From contig CAWFET010000003.1 of the NCBI GenBank assembly GCA_963815045.1, forward strand, positions 62,001 through 126,000: 64,000 bases of DNA, written 5' to 3'. A program made the position numbers and the translations under genes. The notes under the pieces are model-generated. The model had not been told where the DNA came from, made no database searches, and was given only the letters and a program-made list of their open reading frames with translations. Each line of letters opens with the position of its first letter. Positions within the stretch are counted from its first letter, which is position 1. Positions 17,115 to 25,397 of this stretch are shown piece by piece. This DNA comes from DASUPK01 sp963815045 (GTDB lineage: Bacteria > Actinomycetota > Thermoleophilia > Solirubrobacterales > 70-9).

Positions 17115-18868
17115 GCCGCCTTCGACGGTCGCTACGACCGCTCTTCTCCCGGCCCGGCGTCGCAGCCGTGGTCACCCTGGGTGTCGCCTGGGGTCTCGTC
17201 ATGCACCAGGTCGGCTGGGCGCAGCTCGCCCACTTCGACCAGGTGCAGGCCTTCTCGAAGGGCCAGGCGCAGATCGACCAGTGGCACTGGAACACGAACG
17301 ACAAGGCCTGGGTCGACGGGCACTACTACTCCGTGAAGAGCCCCGGCATGGCCGCGATCAGCACACCTCTCTACGACGCGATCGAGGGGCTCGGCGGCGA
17401 CAAGCTGGCCCGTGCCGCCGCGACCAACGCCGACCGCACCGCGCATCCGAAGTGGGGCTACAACGGCGTCATTCCCATCGAGAACTTCGGCTACGACGTC
17501 GAGCGCGGTCAGCGCGTCCAGGCGTCGATCAAGGACCTGACGCCGCTGATCTGGGCCCTCACCCTGCTGGCGGCGGTGATCCCGGGAGTCCTGCTGCTGC
17601 TCGCCGTGCGCTGGGCGGCCGATCGGTTCGTCCCGGGCTACGGCACCGCCGCCGCGATCACCCTCGGCCTGGCGACGGTGGTGATGACCTTCGCCGCGGA
17701 GTTCTTCTCACACGTGATCTCCGCCGGGCTCGGCTTCGCGGCGTTCTGCCTGCTGATGAAGGAACGGGAGAAGGAGCCGAGCCTCGGCCTGGTGGCGGTG
17801 GCCGGCCTGCTCGCGGGCCTCGCCGTCACCTTCGAGTTCCAGACGGGACTGGTCGGCGTCGTGCTCTTCGGCTACGCCCTCTCCCGTCGGACTGACTGGC
17901 TGCGGCGCGGCGCGGTTTACGGCGCGGGCGCGGTGGCCGGCGCGCTGCCGATGCTCGCCTTCAACTACTGGGCCTTCGGCAACCCGCTCAAGCTCGCGTA
18001 CGGCTACGCCGTGGACTTCCCCGGCGCGAGCGGCCATGACGTGCTCGGCCTGAACAGCGCGGGCTTCTTCGGCATCACGATGCCGCGCCTCGACAGCGCC
18101 GTGGACCTGCTGTTCGCCGGCCGCGGCCTGCTGATTCTCACGCCGATCCTGATCATGGGCGTCGTCGGCACCTTCATGATGCGCCGGGACCAACACCGCG
18201 CGGAAGCCAACACGATCCTGGCCGTCGCCGCCGTCTACTTCCTCTACAACAGCGGCTACTGGCTGCCCTTCGGCGGCGGCACGCCGGGCCCGCGGTTCCT
18301 GATCCCGGCGATGCCGTTCGTCGCGGTCGGCCTCGCATACGCGTACAAGCGGCTGCCAGCGCTCACCCTGGGGCTCGCGATCCCCTCCGGGCTGATGATG
18401 CTCGCCGCGACACTGACCTACCCGCTGCTCGGCAGGCAGGGCACCGGCACCTGGGCGGACTGGCTGATGGAGGGCAAGCTCGAGCACACCGTCCTGACCG
18501 CCTTCGGCGTCACCAATGCCTGGCTCGCCATCGCGCCGTTCGTGGCCGCAGTTCTCACGGCGATCGTGCTGGCGGTGCGCGCCACTCCGTCGACGTCGCT
18601 CTCCGACTACCGCTACGCGGCGCCCGCGGTCCTCGCCTGGGCATGCGTCTCGCTGCTCGGCCCGAGCCTCAGCTCGGAGGAGATGACCCCGTTCAACCGT
18701 GGAAACGTCTCCGTCGTCTGGCTGATCGCATCGGCGCTGGTGCTCTCGCTCGCCACCCTGACCATCGTCAGGGTCCGCGAGGGCCGCGCTCAGTCTGGGC
18801 CGGAGGTCCCGCCGGCGCGGGATCGCGCGCTCGCTCCCGGGCTGGCGCTCGAAGACAGCACCTCGTAG
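17111..18868 (+). CDS. Polytopic membrane protein, GT-C-like
   Basis: A 585-aa protein with about 11-12 membrane helices. Near residue 75 is an extracytoplasmic loop DGHYYSVKSPGMAAI, a pattern often seen in GT-C/PMT-like mannosyltransferase relatives that use polyprenyl-phosphate sugars. Its coupling to a GT2 with DPM-like topology supports that role, but no catalytic Asp-Glu pair can be assigned with confidence. A TACAAT 10 nt before the ATG may provide an internal promoter. Its 3' end overlaps the end of the opposite-strand gene by 79 nt. Confidence 0.72.
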   Translation: MSRLRRSLRPLFSRPGVAAVVTLGVAWGLVMHQVGWAQLAHFDQVQAFSKGQAQIDQWHWNTNDKAWVDGHYYSVKSPGMAAISTPLYDAIEGLGGDKLARAAATNADRTAHPKWGYNGVIPIENFGYDVERGQRVQASIKDLTPLIWALTLLAAVIPGVLLLLAVRWAADRFVPGYGTAAAITLGLATVVMTFAAEFFSHVISAGLGFAAFCLLMKEREKEPSLGLVAVAGLLAGLAVTFEFQTGLVGVVLFGYALSRRTDWLRRGAVYGAGAVAGALPMLAFNYWAFGNPLKLAYGYAVDFPGASGHDVLGLNSAGFFGITMPRLDSAVDLLFAGRGLLILTPILIMGVVGTFMMRRDQHRAEANTILAVAAVYFLYNSGYWLPFGGGTPGPRFLIPAMPFVAVGLAYAYKRLPALTLGLAIPSGLMMLAATLTYPLLGRQGTGTWADWLMEGKLEHTVLTAFGVTNAWLAIAPFVAAVLTAIVLAVRATPSTSLSDYRYAAPAVLAWACVSLLGPSLSSEEMTPFNRGNVSVVWLIASALVLSLATLTIVRVREGRAQSGPEVPPARDRALAPGLALEDSTS

Positions 18869-20521
18869 AAGACCAGCCCCGGGCGGTCAGGGAGCCGGTA
18901 GCGCCTCAGCGGCAGCCCCGCGACCGGCTTGCGCTGTGCTCCGGCCTGCGGCGTGCCCTCGGTGAGCCCAAGGTGAAGGATCACGGTGCGCACCCCGTAG
19001 GCCTGCAGCTCGCGGACCGTGGCGGCGTCGGGAAACGTCGCCATGTGCTTGACGAGATCGAGCACGATCGCGGGGTTGGTGCTGGCTCGGCCGTTGACCA
19101 TCTCGGGGAAGCCCTGCGTCGACTCGAGCTGGTAGGCGCGGTTCTCCTTCGCCGTCAGAGCGGGGAGATGCAGCTGGGGCTGGGGGATGTCCGCGGTCGA
19201 GGCCAGGGACGGCGGCACCTCCGGCTCGGCCTGGCTGTCAAAGGGGTCGAACGGGATGCTGCGGCCCTCGGTGACGATGGCCAGCGCGAGCACACCGGCG
19301 ACCGCGACCGCCGACCACGCCGGCCAGCGACGGCGTCGGACAGCCCGGATCGCGGCCTCCGCGCCTCCCGCAGCGAGCAGCGCGAGTGCCAGGGCGGTGA
19401 AGGTGGCCATGCGGCCCGGGGTGCGGATCCCGTTCCAGCCGGGAAGCGCCTCGTAGAGGACGCGGTACGGCCAGAGGAGGCCGCCCTGCTCGCGGAAGCC
19501 GAGCGAGAGAATCGCGAACGCCAGGGCCGCGATCCCGAGCCCGACGCGCCACCGCTTGGTGAGGCTGCTCGACCAGAGACCGGCGATCGCGAGGCCCAGG
19601 ATCACCACGCCCGGGAAGAGGGTCTTCTCCTGCCAGGTCGTGAGGGTGTCGCGGATCCCCGCGGTGGCGTGACCCCAGACGAAGTTCTCCTCGGGCGCGG
19701 TGAGGAAGACCTTCAGCGGGCCCGAGAAGGCGGCCACCTCGTGCGGGCTGCGTCTCGACGCCGGGAAATGGTCCCCGATGTAGAGGTAGGCGTGCGCGAT
19801 CCAGTACGAGAACAGGGTGAAAACGACGGCGCCCGCCACTCCGGCGACGATCATCCGCCGCGGGATCGGGCGGCCGCCCGCGAGCGAGCCAGGCGATCAC
19901 GCCGATCAGCACGGCTCCGGCGATCCCGTACGCGAACGGAAGGCCGAGGGCCCAGCCGATCGAGAGCTGCCATGCCGCCACGATCCAGGCCCCGAAGATC
20001 CACCAGTGGCTGCGCAGGCGGATGCCGCGCACCGCGAAGGCGATGGCCAGCGGGATGCCGCCGCTCGAGATCACCTGCAGGTGACCGTCCTGCTCCAGCC
20101 GATAGGGCGCGTAGGCGAAGGCCGCGCCGGCAATCACGGCGCCGACCGGGCCGAGACCGAGCTCGCGGGCCAGCAGGTACGCCCCGAAGAAGGCGAGGGC
20201 GTAGGCGAAGATGAAGAGCAGGTCGTAGCGGACCATCGCCGCGTGCGGGCCCGTGCCGATCAGCCCCGAGGGCGCGTAGCCGATCAGCGCGTCCCCGAAG
20301 GCGAGCGAGTACTTGGTCGGCCAGAAGCGGTTGGCGTCGAAGAAGTGAAGCGGCTGGTGGAGCAGCGCGTGCCCGCCCCAGGCAGGCTGCCAGGCCTCGG
20401 CGAGCGGGTCGCCGATGTCGCGCGGGACCGTCGACCCCAGATGCAGGATCAGGGGCCAGGTCATCATGATCGCGAGCAGCGCGGCTCCCAGCGCGGCGAG
20501 CCCGACCTCTCGCCGTGTCAT
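18790..20521 (-). pseudogene. Frameshifted polytopic membrane protein (GT-C/YfhO-like)
   Basis: Two adjoining reading frames together make one large membrane protein. The N-terminal part from ATG 20521 (MTRREVGLAALG...) carries helices and loops typical of GT-C proteins (GDPLAEAWQPAWGGHALLH). It runs into nonsense-like Arg-rich sequence just after 19885. The C-terminal part (IVAGVAGAVVFTLFSYW..., ending in a soluble domain with VRTVILHLG) continues in the +1 frame from about 19860. The join lies in a GGGCGGCCGCCCG stretch. One surplus base (or two missing) would explain it. This could be a genuine pseudogene, strain variation or an assembly error in a GC-rich run. The pieces are otherwise intact. 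Confidence 0.72.
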
Positions 20522-20598
20522 CTCTCTCGGCGACATCTGAGCGGGGCATCCTCGCAATTCGGGATGCCATCGTGCGCTCCCCTCCATATGCTGCCGCC

Positions 20599-21039
20599 AT
20601 GCTGATCGCACTGATCGCCGTCGGCGTCATCCTCTTCCTGGCGTTCGACGCTTGGGTCATCTATCGCGTCTTTGCCTCGCGGGCGAGCGCCGACGACTAC
20701 GGGGGGTTCATGGTCCCCGGCGAGAGCACCGTGACCGTGCCGGCCGGGAAGCTCAAGGTCTCCTACCAGGAGGAGTACAAGGCCAAGAGCGACGAGGACA
20801 CCATCTACTTCGGGGTCCCCGGCCAGCTGAAGGTCACCGTCACCAATGACGCGACCGGCGAGCCGATGGAGATCAAGGCACCCGGCTTCCACGGGATGGG
20901 CGAGTCGCTCAACACCGGGAGCGGCTGGAGCCGAGCGCTCGTCGGCTCGGTCCAGGTCACCGAGCCGGGCAGCTACACGGTGAAGGCCGAGCCCGCCATC
21001 GAGAACGGCGTCGAGCCGAAGATCCTGATCGGCAAGTAG
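20599..21039 (+). CDS. Small membrane-anchored beta-rich protein
   Basis: A 146-aa protein with one N-terminal membrane helix (MLIALIAVGVILFLAFDAWVI) and an external beta domain beginning VPGESTVTVPAGKLKVSYQE. The ATG lies 6 nt after TATGCT, fitting a leaderless start; a longer reading is rejected. The external domain resembles that of the protein encoded on the other side of pyrE (VPGRESVNLPAGDLIIFYGE), so the two are probably paralogues. The function is unknown. Confidence 0.75.
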   Translation: MLIALIAVGVILFLAFDAWVIYRVFASRASADDYGGFMVPGESTVTVPAGKLKVSYQEEYKAKSDEDTIYFGVPGQLKVTVTNDATGEPMEIKAPGFHGMGESLNTGSGWSRALVGSVQVTEPGSYTVKAEPAIENGVEPKILIGK

Positions 21040-21046
21040 AGACGCG

Positions 21047-21619
21047 CTAGCGGTCCGGCCGGTCCGGATACAGCTCGTCGATGGTCACGAGCGGCCGGTA
21101 GGGCGCGCCGCCGGACGCCTCCTGGATCGCCTCGCCGCCACCGGCCAGGCGGTCGACCACCGAGACGACGCCGGCGATCTGGTGGCCCTCCTCGAGGATC
21201 CGCTCGATCGCGCGAACCGTGGAGCCACCCGTGGTGACGACGTCCTCCACCACCAGGCAGCGGGTGCCGGGCTCGAGCACCGGCCCCTCGATCCAGCGCT
21301 GCAGGCCGTGCTCCTTCTTCTCCTTGCGGACGAAGAAGGCGATCAGCCCGTCGCCGCCCTCGGCCCCGATCGCCGCGCTGGCGAGCGGGTCGGCACCCAT
21401 GGTCATCCCGCCGACCGCGGTCGCGCCCCTCTCGGTCGCCTCAGCCGCGATCAGCTCGCCCACGGCACGGAAGGCCGGAGGCCGGAGGATCGCCCGCTTG
21501 GCGTCGACGTAGTACTGCGCCTTCTGGCCGCTGGAGAGCGTCACCTCGCCGATGACGAGCGCGTGCTCGCGCAGCTCGGCGAGCAGGGTCTCCCGCGCTC
21601 CGTCCAGGTCCGTCGGCAT
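21047..21619 (-). CDS. pyrE: Orotate phosphoribosyltransferase
   Basis: Forms orotidine-5'-phosphate from orotate and PRPP in pyrimidine synthesis. The PRPP-binding loop VVEDVVTTGGST is near residue 120, the catalytic Lys-rich loop FVRKEKKEHG near 95, and the N-terminal SSGQKAQYYVDAKRAIL near 30. Length (190 aa) is standard. The ATG is 6 nt from a minus-strand TAGGAT in a palindrome shared with the divergent gene. No other pyr genes are nearby. It lies between two related membrane protein genes. Confidence 0.95.
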   Translation of the reverse strand: MPTDLDGARETLLAELREHALVIGEVTLSSGQKAQYYVDAKRAILRPPAFRAVGELIAAEATERGATAVGGMTMGADPLASAAIGAEGGDGLIAFFVRKEKKEHGLQRWIEGPVLEPGTRCLVVEDVVTTGGSTVRAIERILEEGHQIAGVVSVVDRLAGGGEAIQEASGGAPYRPLVTIDELYPDRPDR

Positions 21620-21624
21620 CGGGG

Positions 21625-21636
21625 CATCCTAGGATG
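21625..21636. promoter_or_regulatory. Palindromic bidirectional -10 between pyrE and a membrane protein gene
   Basis: The 12-bp perfect palindrome CATCCTAGGATG supplies TAGGAT to both strands. The minus-strand hexamer ends 6 nt before the pyrE ATG, and the plus-strand one ends 7 nt before ATG 21643. Only 23 bp separate the start codons. Confidence 0.6.
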
Positions 21637-21642
21637 CGGCCG

Positions 21643-22179
21643 ATGCGCACGGGGTACCGGCTCGCGATCGGCGTCGCGGCGATCACGATCGTGGTCGCCG
21701 GCGTCCTGTTCATCGCCGAAGCCTTCGGGTCGACCCGGGACGCGACCGCCTACGGCCAGGTCGGCGTTCCCGGCCGGGAGTCGGTCAACCTCCCCGCGGG
21801 CGACTTGATCATCTTCTACGGGGAGATTCCAACGACCGACGCCGACCGCCCCCTGCAAGTCCCGGCGAGCCTGAAGCTCAGCATCCGCACCACGAACGGG
21901 CAGTTGCTGCTCGGATCGACCCCCTTCGTCTCCGGAGGGTTCACGGATGGCGACTATCGGCGACGCGCGATCGCGAAGCTGCGAGTTCCGGAGGCGGGCG
22001 ACTACGAGGCGGTCGCATCTGCCCGGAACGTGGCCCCCGCCGGGCGGGCCACGATCAGCTTCGGGCACAACGGCAGCAGGGACTTCGGCTACGTCCTCTT
22101 CGTTCTGGCGGGCGGGGGCCTGCTCGCGGCGATCCTCGGGATCGGCACCGCGATCGTCGAGCGCCTGGAGAGCGACTAG
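21643..22179 (+). CDS. Small membrane protein with external beta domain (paralogue of the 20.6-kb gene)
   Basis: About 178 aa with an N-terminal membrane helix, an external beta domain (VPGRESVNLPAGDLIIFYGE ... VPEAGDYEAVA) and a second C-terminal helix (VLFVLAGGGLLAAILGIGTAI). The domain has the same order of motifs as the neighbour beyond pyrE: a V-P-G start, P-A-G-x-L, and a late E-x-G-x-Y strand. ATG 21643 is preferred to 21634 because the latter lies inside the -10 hexamer. The stop overlaps the end of the convergent epimerase gene by 4 nt. The function is unknown. Confidence 0.74.
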   Translation: MRTGYRLAIGVAAITIVVAGVLFIAEAFGSTRDATAYGQVGVPGRESVNLPAGDLIIFYGEIPTTDADRPLQVPASLKLSIRTTNGQLLLGSTPFVSGGFTDGDYRRRAIAKLRVPEAGDYEAVASARNVAPAGRATISFGHNGSRDFGYVLFVLAGGGLLAAILGIGTAIVERLESD

Positions 22180-23114
22180 CCGAGGGCCTCCCGGAAGCCC
22201 TGCCGCCAGCTCGGGTAGGAGGGCTGCCAATCGAGCTCCCGCTTCGCCATCTCGTTGGAAGCGCCCTCGAGCCGTGTGGCCAGCGTGGCCGCCTGCTTCC
22301 CCACGGCCAGCTTCGCGAGCCATACGGGGACGTGGCGCGGGGGCTTGGCCCCGATCGCCTCGGCGTAGGCCGGCAACCACTCCGCCTGGGGAGCGGGCTC
22401 GTCGTCGCAGACGTTGTAGATCCCGGCGCCGCGATCGAGCGCCGCGATCGTCGCGGCCGCGGCGTCATCGGTCTGCACCAGCGAGAAGACGCCGGTCCCC
22501 GCGCCGAGTATCGGCGCACGGCGGCGCCGGACATCGCTGCGGTCGAAGCCTCCCGGCACCATCTCGACCTCGGGGCCGTAGAAGTACCCGTACCGGAGGA
22601 CGACGCCCTCGAGCCCCGGGGTCTCCAGCGCCGACCGCTCCAGTGACTCGAGTGCCACGAGGCCCTGGCCCGTCGGGGCGTCAGGTGGAAGCTGGAGCAG
22701 GGGGTCGTCCTCGCTGTGCGCCCGCTTGCCGGTCGAGGCGTAGAAGAAGCAGACGCTCTGGACGATCAGCCGGAGCGCGCCGGCTTCGGCCGCCGCCCCG
22801 GCGAGCGCGGGACCGACCGTTCCCCGGAGCTCATTGGTGGGCCCGAACGTCTCCTCCGCCCGGCGGAAGTTCATCTTGTTGGGCAGGTTGGTGAGTTGGT
22901 TGATCACCACCTCGGGCCTGGCCTCGATGACGGTGCGCCGGAGCGCATCGGTGTCACGGGCGTCGACCACCACGGGCTCGCCCCCCAGCCGGCGGATCGT
23001 CTCGGCCCGCTCCGGCGAGCGGGTGGTCCCGACCACCTCGTGACCCTGCGCATGAAGCTGCTTGACGAGTGGCCGGCCGATCACCCCGGTCGCTCCGGCG
23101 ACGAAGACCCTCAT
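22176..23114 (-). CDS. NAD-dependent epimerase/dehydratase (extended SDR)
   Basis: A 312-aa atypical/extended SDR. It begins MRVFVAGATGVIGRPLVKQL with the G-x-x-G-x-x-G nucleotide-binding motif, and the active-site Tyr appears in the context LRYGYFYGP, which is late, as in NAD(P)-binding UDP-sugar-epimerase relatives. A classic Y-x-x-x-K is not obvious: the pattern QSVCFFYASTGKRAHSEDD suggests a modified site. The product may reduce or isomerise a sugar or a terpenoid-like ketone. The substrate is unknown. Confidence 0.85.
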   Translation of the reverse strand: MRVFVAGATGVIGRPLVKQLHAQGHEVVGTTRSPERAETIRRLGGEPVVVDARDTDALRRTVIEARPEVVINQLTNLPNKMNFRRAEETFGPTNELRGTVGPALAGAAAEAGALRLIVQSVCFFYASTGKRAHSEDDPLLQLPPDAPTGQGLVALESLERSALETPGLEGVVLRYGYFYGPEVEMVPGGFDRSDVRRRRAPILGAGTGVFSLVQTDDAAAATIAALDRGAGIYNVCDDEPAPQAEWLPAYAEAIGAKPPRHVPVWLAKLAVGKQAATLATRLEGASNEMAKRELDWQPSYPSWRQGFREALG

Positions 23115-23173
23115 CGACCTAGCTAATCAAACGGCGCCCGACACATAGAGCCAACAAGTGGGCGATCTACGAC

Positions 23174-24091
23174 CTAGAGGTAGATGTGAATGGCGTCCCC
23201 GAGGTTGATCCAGTTGTAGATGTAGTGCGAGAACGGGATCGGGTTGCGGACGCAGCCGTGGCTCGCCGCCTCGTGCATGGGGACGGGGTTGTAGCCGTGA
23301 GTCGCGTAGCCCCGGATGAAGTAGACGGAGTAGTACATCCCCTCCGAGTTGTAGCCCGGGTCCTTGCGATAGAAGTGGTAGGTGCCTCGCACCGTCGGGG
23401 TGGAGGGCTTGCCGGTCGAGACGTGGAAGGTCGCCACCACGTCGTCGCCGTTGATGAGGGCCATCACCTGGCGCGAGATGTCGACCTCGACATGGTGGCC
23501 CGAGTGGTAGCGGGGCTGGAAGCCGCCCTTGCCCTGGAGCAGCTTCTCGAAGATCACCGGCTTGTACTGGTAGTTCCGGGCCATGTTGTTGACCTTGCGG
23601 AACGCCAGCGTCGCGAGCTGCGAGCCGTGGTTGAACTTGCCGCTGACGTGGCCGCCGGTGTAGTAGCCCTCGTCGACCAGCGCCTGGTTGTAGAGGTGGG
23701 AGATCGCGCCCTTGCGCAGGTGCTTCGGCACGCGGACGGTGAAGCGCTGCGGCTGGGAGCTCTGCCCTCCGCTGGTGGCCGTCACCGCGTAGTTGCAGCA
23801 GGCGTCGATGACGAAGGGGAAGGAGAACTTTCCGTCGGCGCCGACGGTGAGCTGCTTCTTCTCGACGGTGTTGCCGCTGGCGTCGACCTGGACGGTGACG
23901 TTCTGGCCGCCGGTCGCACCGGGCAGGTTGCCGACGGCCGTGACCTTGTCGAGGAGGCCGGGGCTCTTGGGGCCGTTCAGCTCGAGGGTCGGAGCCCCGG
24001 TCGCCGCACTCGCAGAGGCGACAGGCAGAAGCACAGCGAGGGCCGCGACGGCGGTCACCAGCAGTGCAAAGGTCTTCCCTCCCCGAATCAC
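23174..24091 (-). CDS. L,D-transpeptidase (YkuD domain), secreted
   Basis: Crosslinks peptidoglycan stems (3-3 links) or attaches proteins to the wall. A signal peptide is present (VTAVAALAVLLPVASASA). Then comes an Ig-like domain (about 30-120), then a YkuD domain with the catalytic motif MHEAASHGCVRNP near the C-terminus, containing the H-x(n)-S-H-G-C-x-R pattern. Length 305 aa. It may work with the class A PBP encoded about 4 kb away. The gene is monocistronic. Confidence 0.92.
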   Translation of the reverse strand: MIRGGKTFALLVTAVAALAVLLPVASASAATGAPTLELNGPKSPGLLDKVTAVGNLPGATGGQNVTVQVDASGNTVEKKQLTVGADGKFSFPFVIDACCNYAVTATSGGQSSQPQRFTVRVPKHLRKGAISHLYNQALVDEGYYTGGHVSGKFNHGSQLATLAFRKVNNMARNYQYKPVIFEKLLQGKGGFQPRYHSGHHVEVDISRQVMALINGDDVVATFHVSTGKPSTPTVRGTYHFYRKDPGYNSEGMYYSVYFIRGYATHGYNPVPMHEAASHGCVRNPIPFSHYIYNWINLGDAIHIYL

Positions 24092-24186
24092 GAGGCGGCA
24101 TTGTGCAACATCCGGCGGCCGAATGCATTTGCGCAGGCAAGAAAAATGCCGATGATTCCGGCCTTCTTGCTGGCTACCTTCGGTCG

Positions 24187-24552
24187 ATGCGCAGGGGATT
24201 CGCGACTCTGATCGCCACGGTCGTCTTCGGGCTGGCTGCGGCCGCCGCCATGGCGTCCTTTCACGTGGGCACCTACAGCGGCGAGGCGTCCGGAGAGAGG
24301 GTGCTCTTCACCACCGACACCCATACAGCCCACGGCTTCACCTGGGGCGCGCGGTCCCTGTTCAGCAACACCGCGATCGAGCACCACGACGGTGTCTGGC
24401 GATTCCACACCCACACCGAGCGCTGGCGAGTCCACGGTCACTGGGTCAGCAGCACATCGGTGCAGGGCTCCATTTGCGCGCTGAACTCGGACGGCAGCTG
24501 CCCGACCGAGCATCTGCATCACTACACGGCCGAGCTGAAGACGGCGAAGTAG
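24187..24552 (+). CDS. Small secreted protein of unknown function
   Basis: 121 aa with a clear signal peptide (MRRGFATLIATVVFGLAAAAAMA). The mature protein is rich in His, Trp and Thr (HTAHGFTWGARS; WRFHTHTERWRVHGHW; EHLHHYTAEL) and has two cysteines near the end that may pair. The His clusters could bind metal; that is inference. The ATG is 6 nt after TACCTT, which fits a leaderless start, and the longer upstream reading is rejected. No family was recognised. Confidence 0.68.
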   Translation: MRRGFATLIATVVFGLAAAAAMASFHVGTYSGEASGERVLFTTDTHTAHGFTWGARSLFSNTAIEHHDGVWRFHTHTERWRVHGHWVSSTSVQGSICALNSDGSCPTEHLHHYTAELKTAK

Positions 24553-24555
24553 CCG

Positions 24556-24578
24556 GAGCCCGCGGGAGACGGGGGCTC
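24556..24578. terminator. Convergent GC hairpin
   Basis: Inverted repeat GAGCCC...GGGCTC between two convergent genes. It starts just past the stop of the small secreted gene and touches the stop of the opposite one, so it may serve both. It has no T-run, so the call rests on position and symmetry. Confidence 0.4.
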
Positions 24579-25270
24579 TAGGCGCAGCGGGGCGCTGGGT
24601 CCTTGCCGGCAGAAGCAACGTCCCCGGCGATGCGGTCCGTCGCAGGACGGGGCGCTGCAGCGGCGCAGCCTTCTGACGGTGGGACCCCTATGGGTCCCGC
24701 ACTGCACAGCGGCAGCGAATGATTGACGTACGAGGGACTGTCGCTGTAGCGACACGCGGACGCGGAGTAAGAGATGCCCGGCCCCGGGGTGCTGCAGTTG
24801 TGCAGGCCGAGGGTGGGATCGTTGTAAGCCAAGACCGACACCGAGCCGTCCACCCGCAGGTGCTTGGTCTTCTTGCTCTTCTTCGTGATCATCTTGCCCG
24901 TCGCGCTGGCGCTGATATTCCCGGGAGCGCCACTGGTGGGGATCACGGACGAGTAGGAGTAGGAGAAGGTTCCCTTCCTCATCTTGATGTTGGTGTAGTT
25001 GGCTGTCCCGTAGGCGTTGGACCCGGTTGGGGCAGTCGCCGTGCCGATCGGCGGATCGCAGCTGACGCCGACCGTGGCGCTGTAGATGGCTTGACGCGGC
25101 GTGTAGGGCCCGTGTCGCTCTTTGTTCTTGTAGAAGACGGCGACCTGGATCCTCAGCTGGGGGAGGAACCCGCCTTGGAAGTCGTATCTGCGAGTGGCAG
25201 CCTGAGCCGCTGGGACGACTAGGACCGCCCCGAGGAGAGAGACCAGCGCGATCGATAGCGGGCGTTTCAT
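24578..25270 (-). CDS. Secreted protein, copy 1 of a paralogous pair (extended C-terminus)
   Basis: 230 aa with signal peptide (KRPLSIALVSLLGAVLVVPAAQA). The mature protein shares a clear order of motifs with the gene at 38.1 kb: RYxFQ, VFYKNKERHGPYTPR versus VVYKNKQRHGPYTPR, two cysteines flanking C-D/N-PP, KxRKGTFSYSYSS, PGNISASATGK, LRVDGSVSVL, HNC and a final C-R-Y. Expected to be beta-rich and disulfide-linked. The last 37 residues are absent from the other copy and seem to arise from a one-base frame difference at the ancestral stop. The function is unknown. Confidence 0.75.
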   Translation of the reverse strand: MKRPLSIALVSLLGAVLVVPAAQAATRRYDFQGGFLPQLRIQVAVFYKNKERHGPYTPRQAIYSATVGVSCDPPIGTATAPTGSNAYGTANYTNIKMRKGTFSYSYSSVIPTSGAPGNISASATGKMITKKSKKTKHLRVDGSVSVLAYNDPTLGLHNCSTPGPGISYSASACRYSDSPSYVNHSLPLCSAGPIGVPPSEGCAAAAPRPATDRIAGDVASAGKDPAPRCA

Positions 25271-25397
25271 TTGCACGGTTCAGGCTTCCACCCTCGCCCA
25301 CGATCGCCAACGGTGCTCCCACCCGGTCTGGAATCCGGGCAAAACACCTACGACCAGGTGGTGGAGCGACATGAACCAGGGCACGGCTGCTCGCCGT

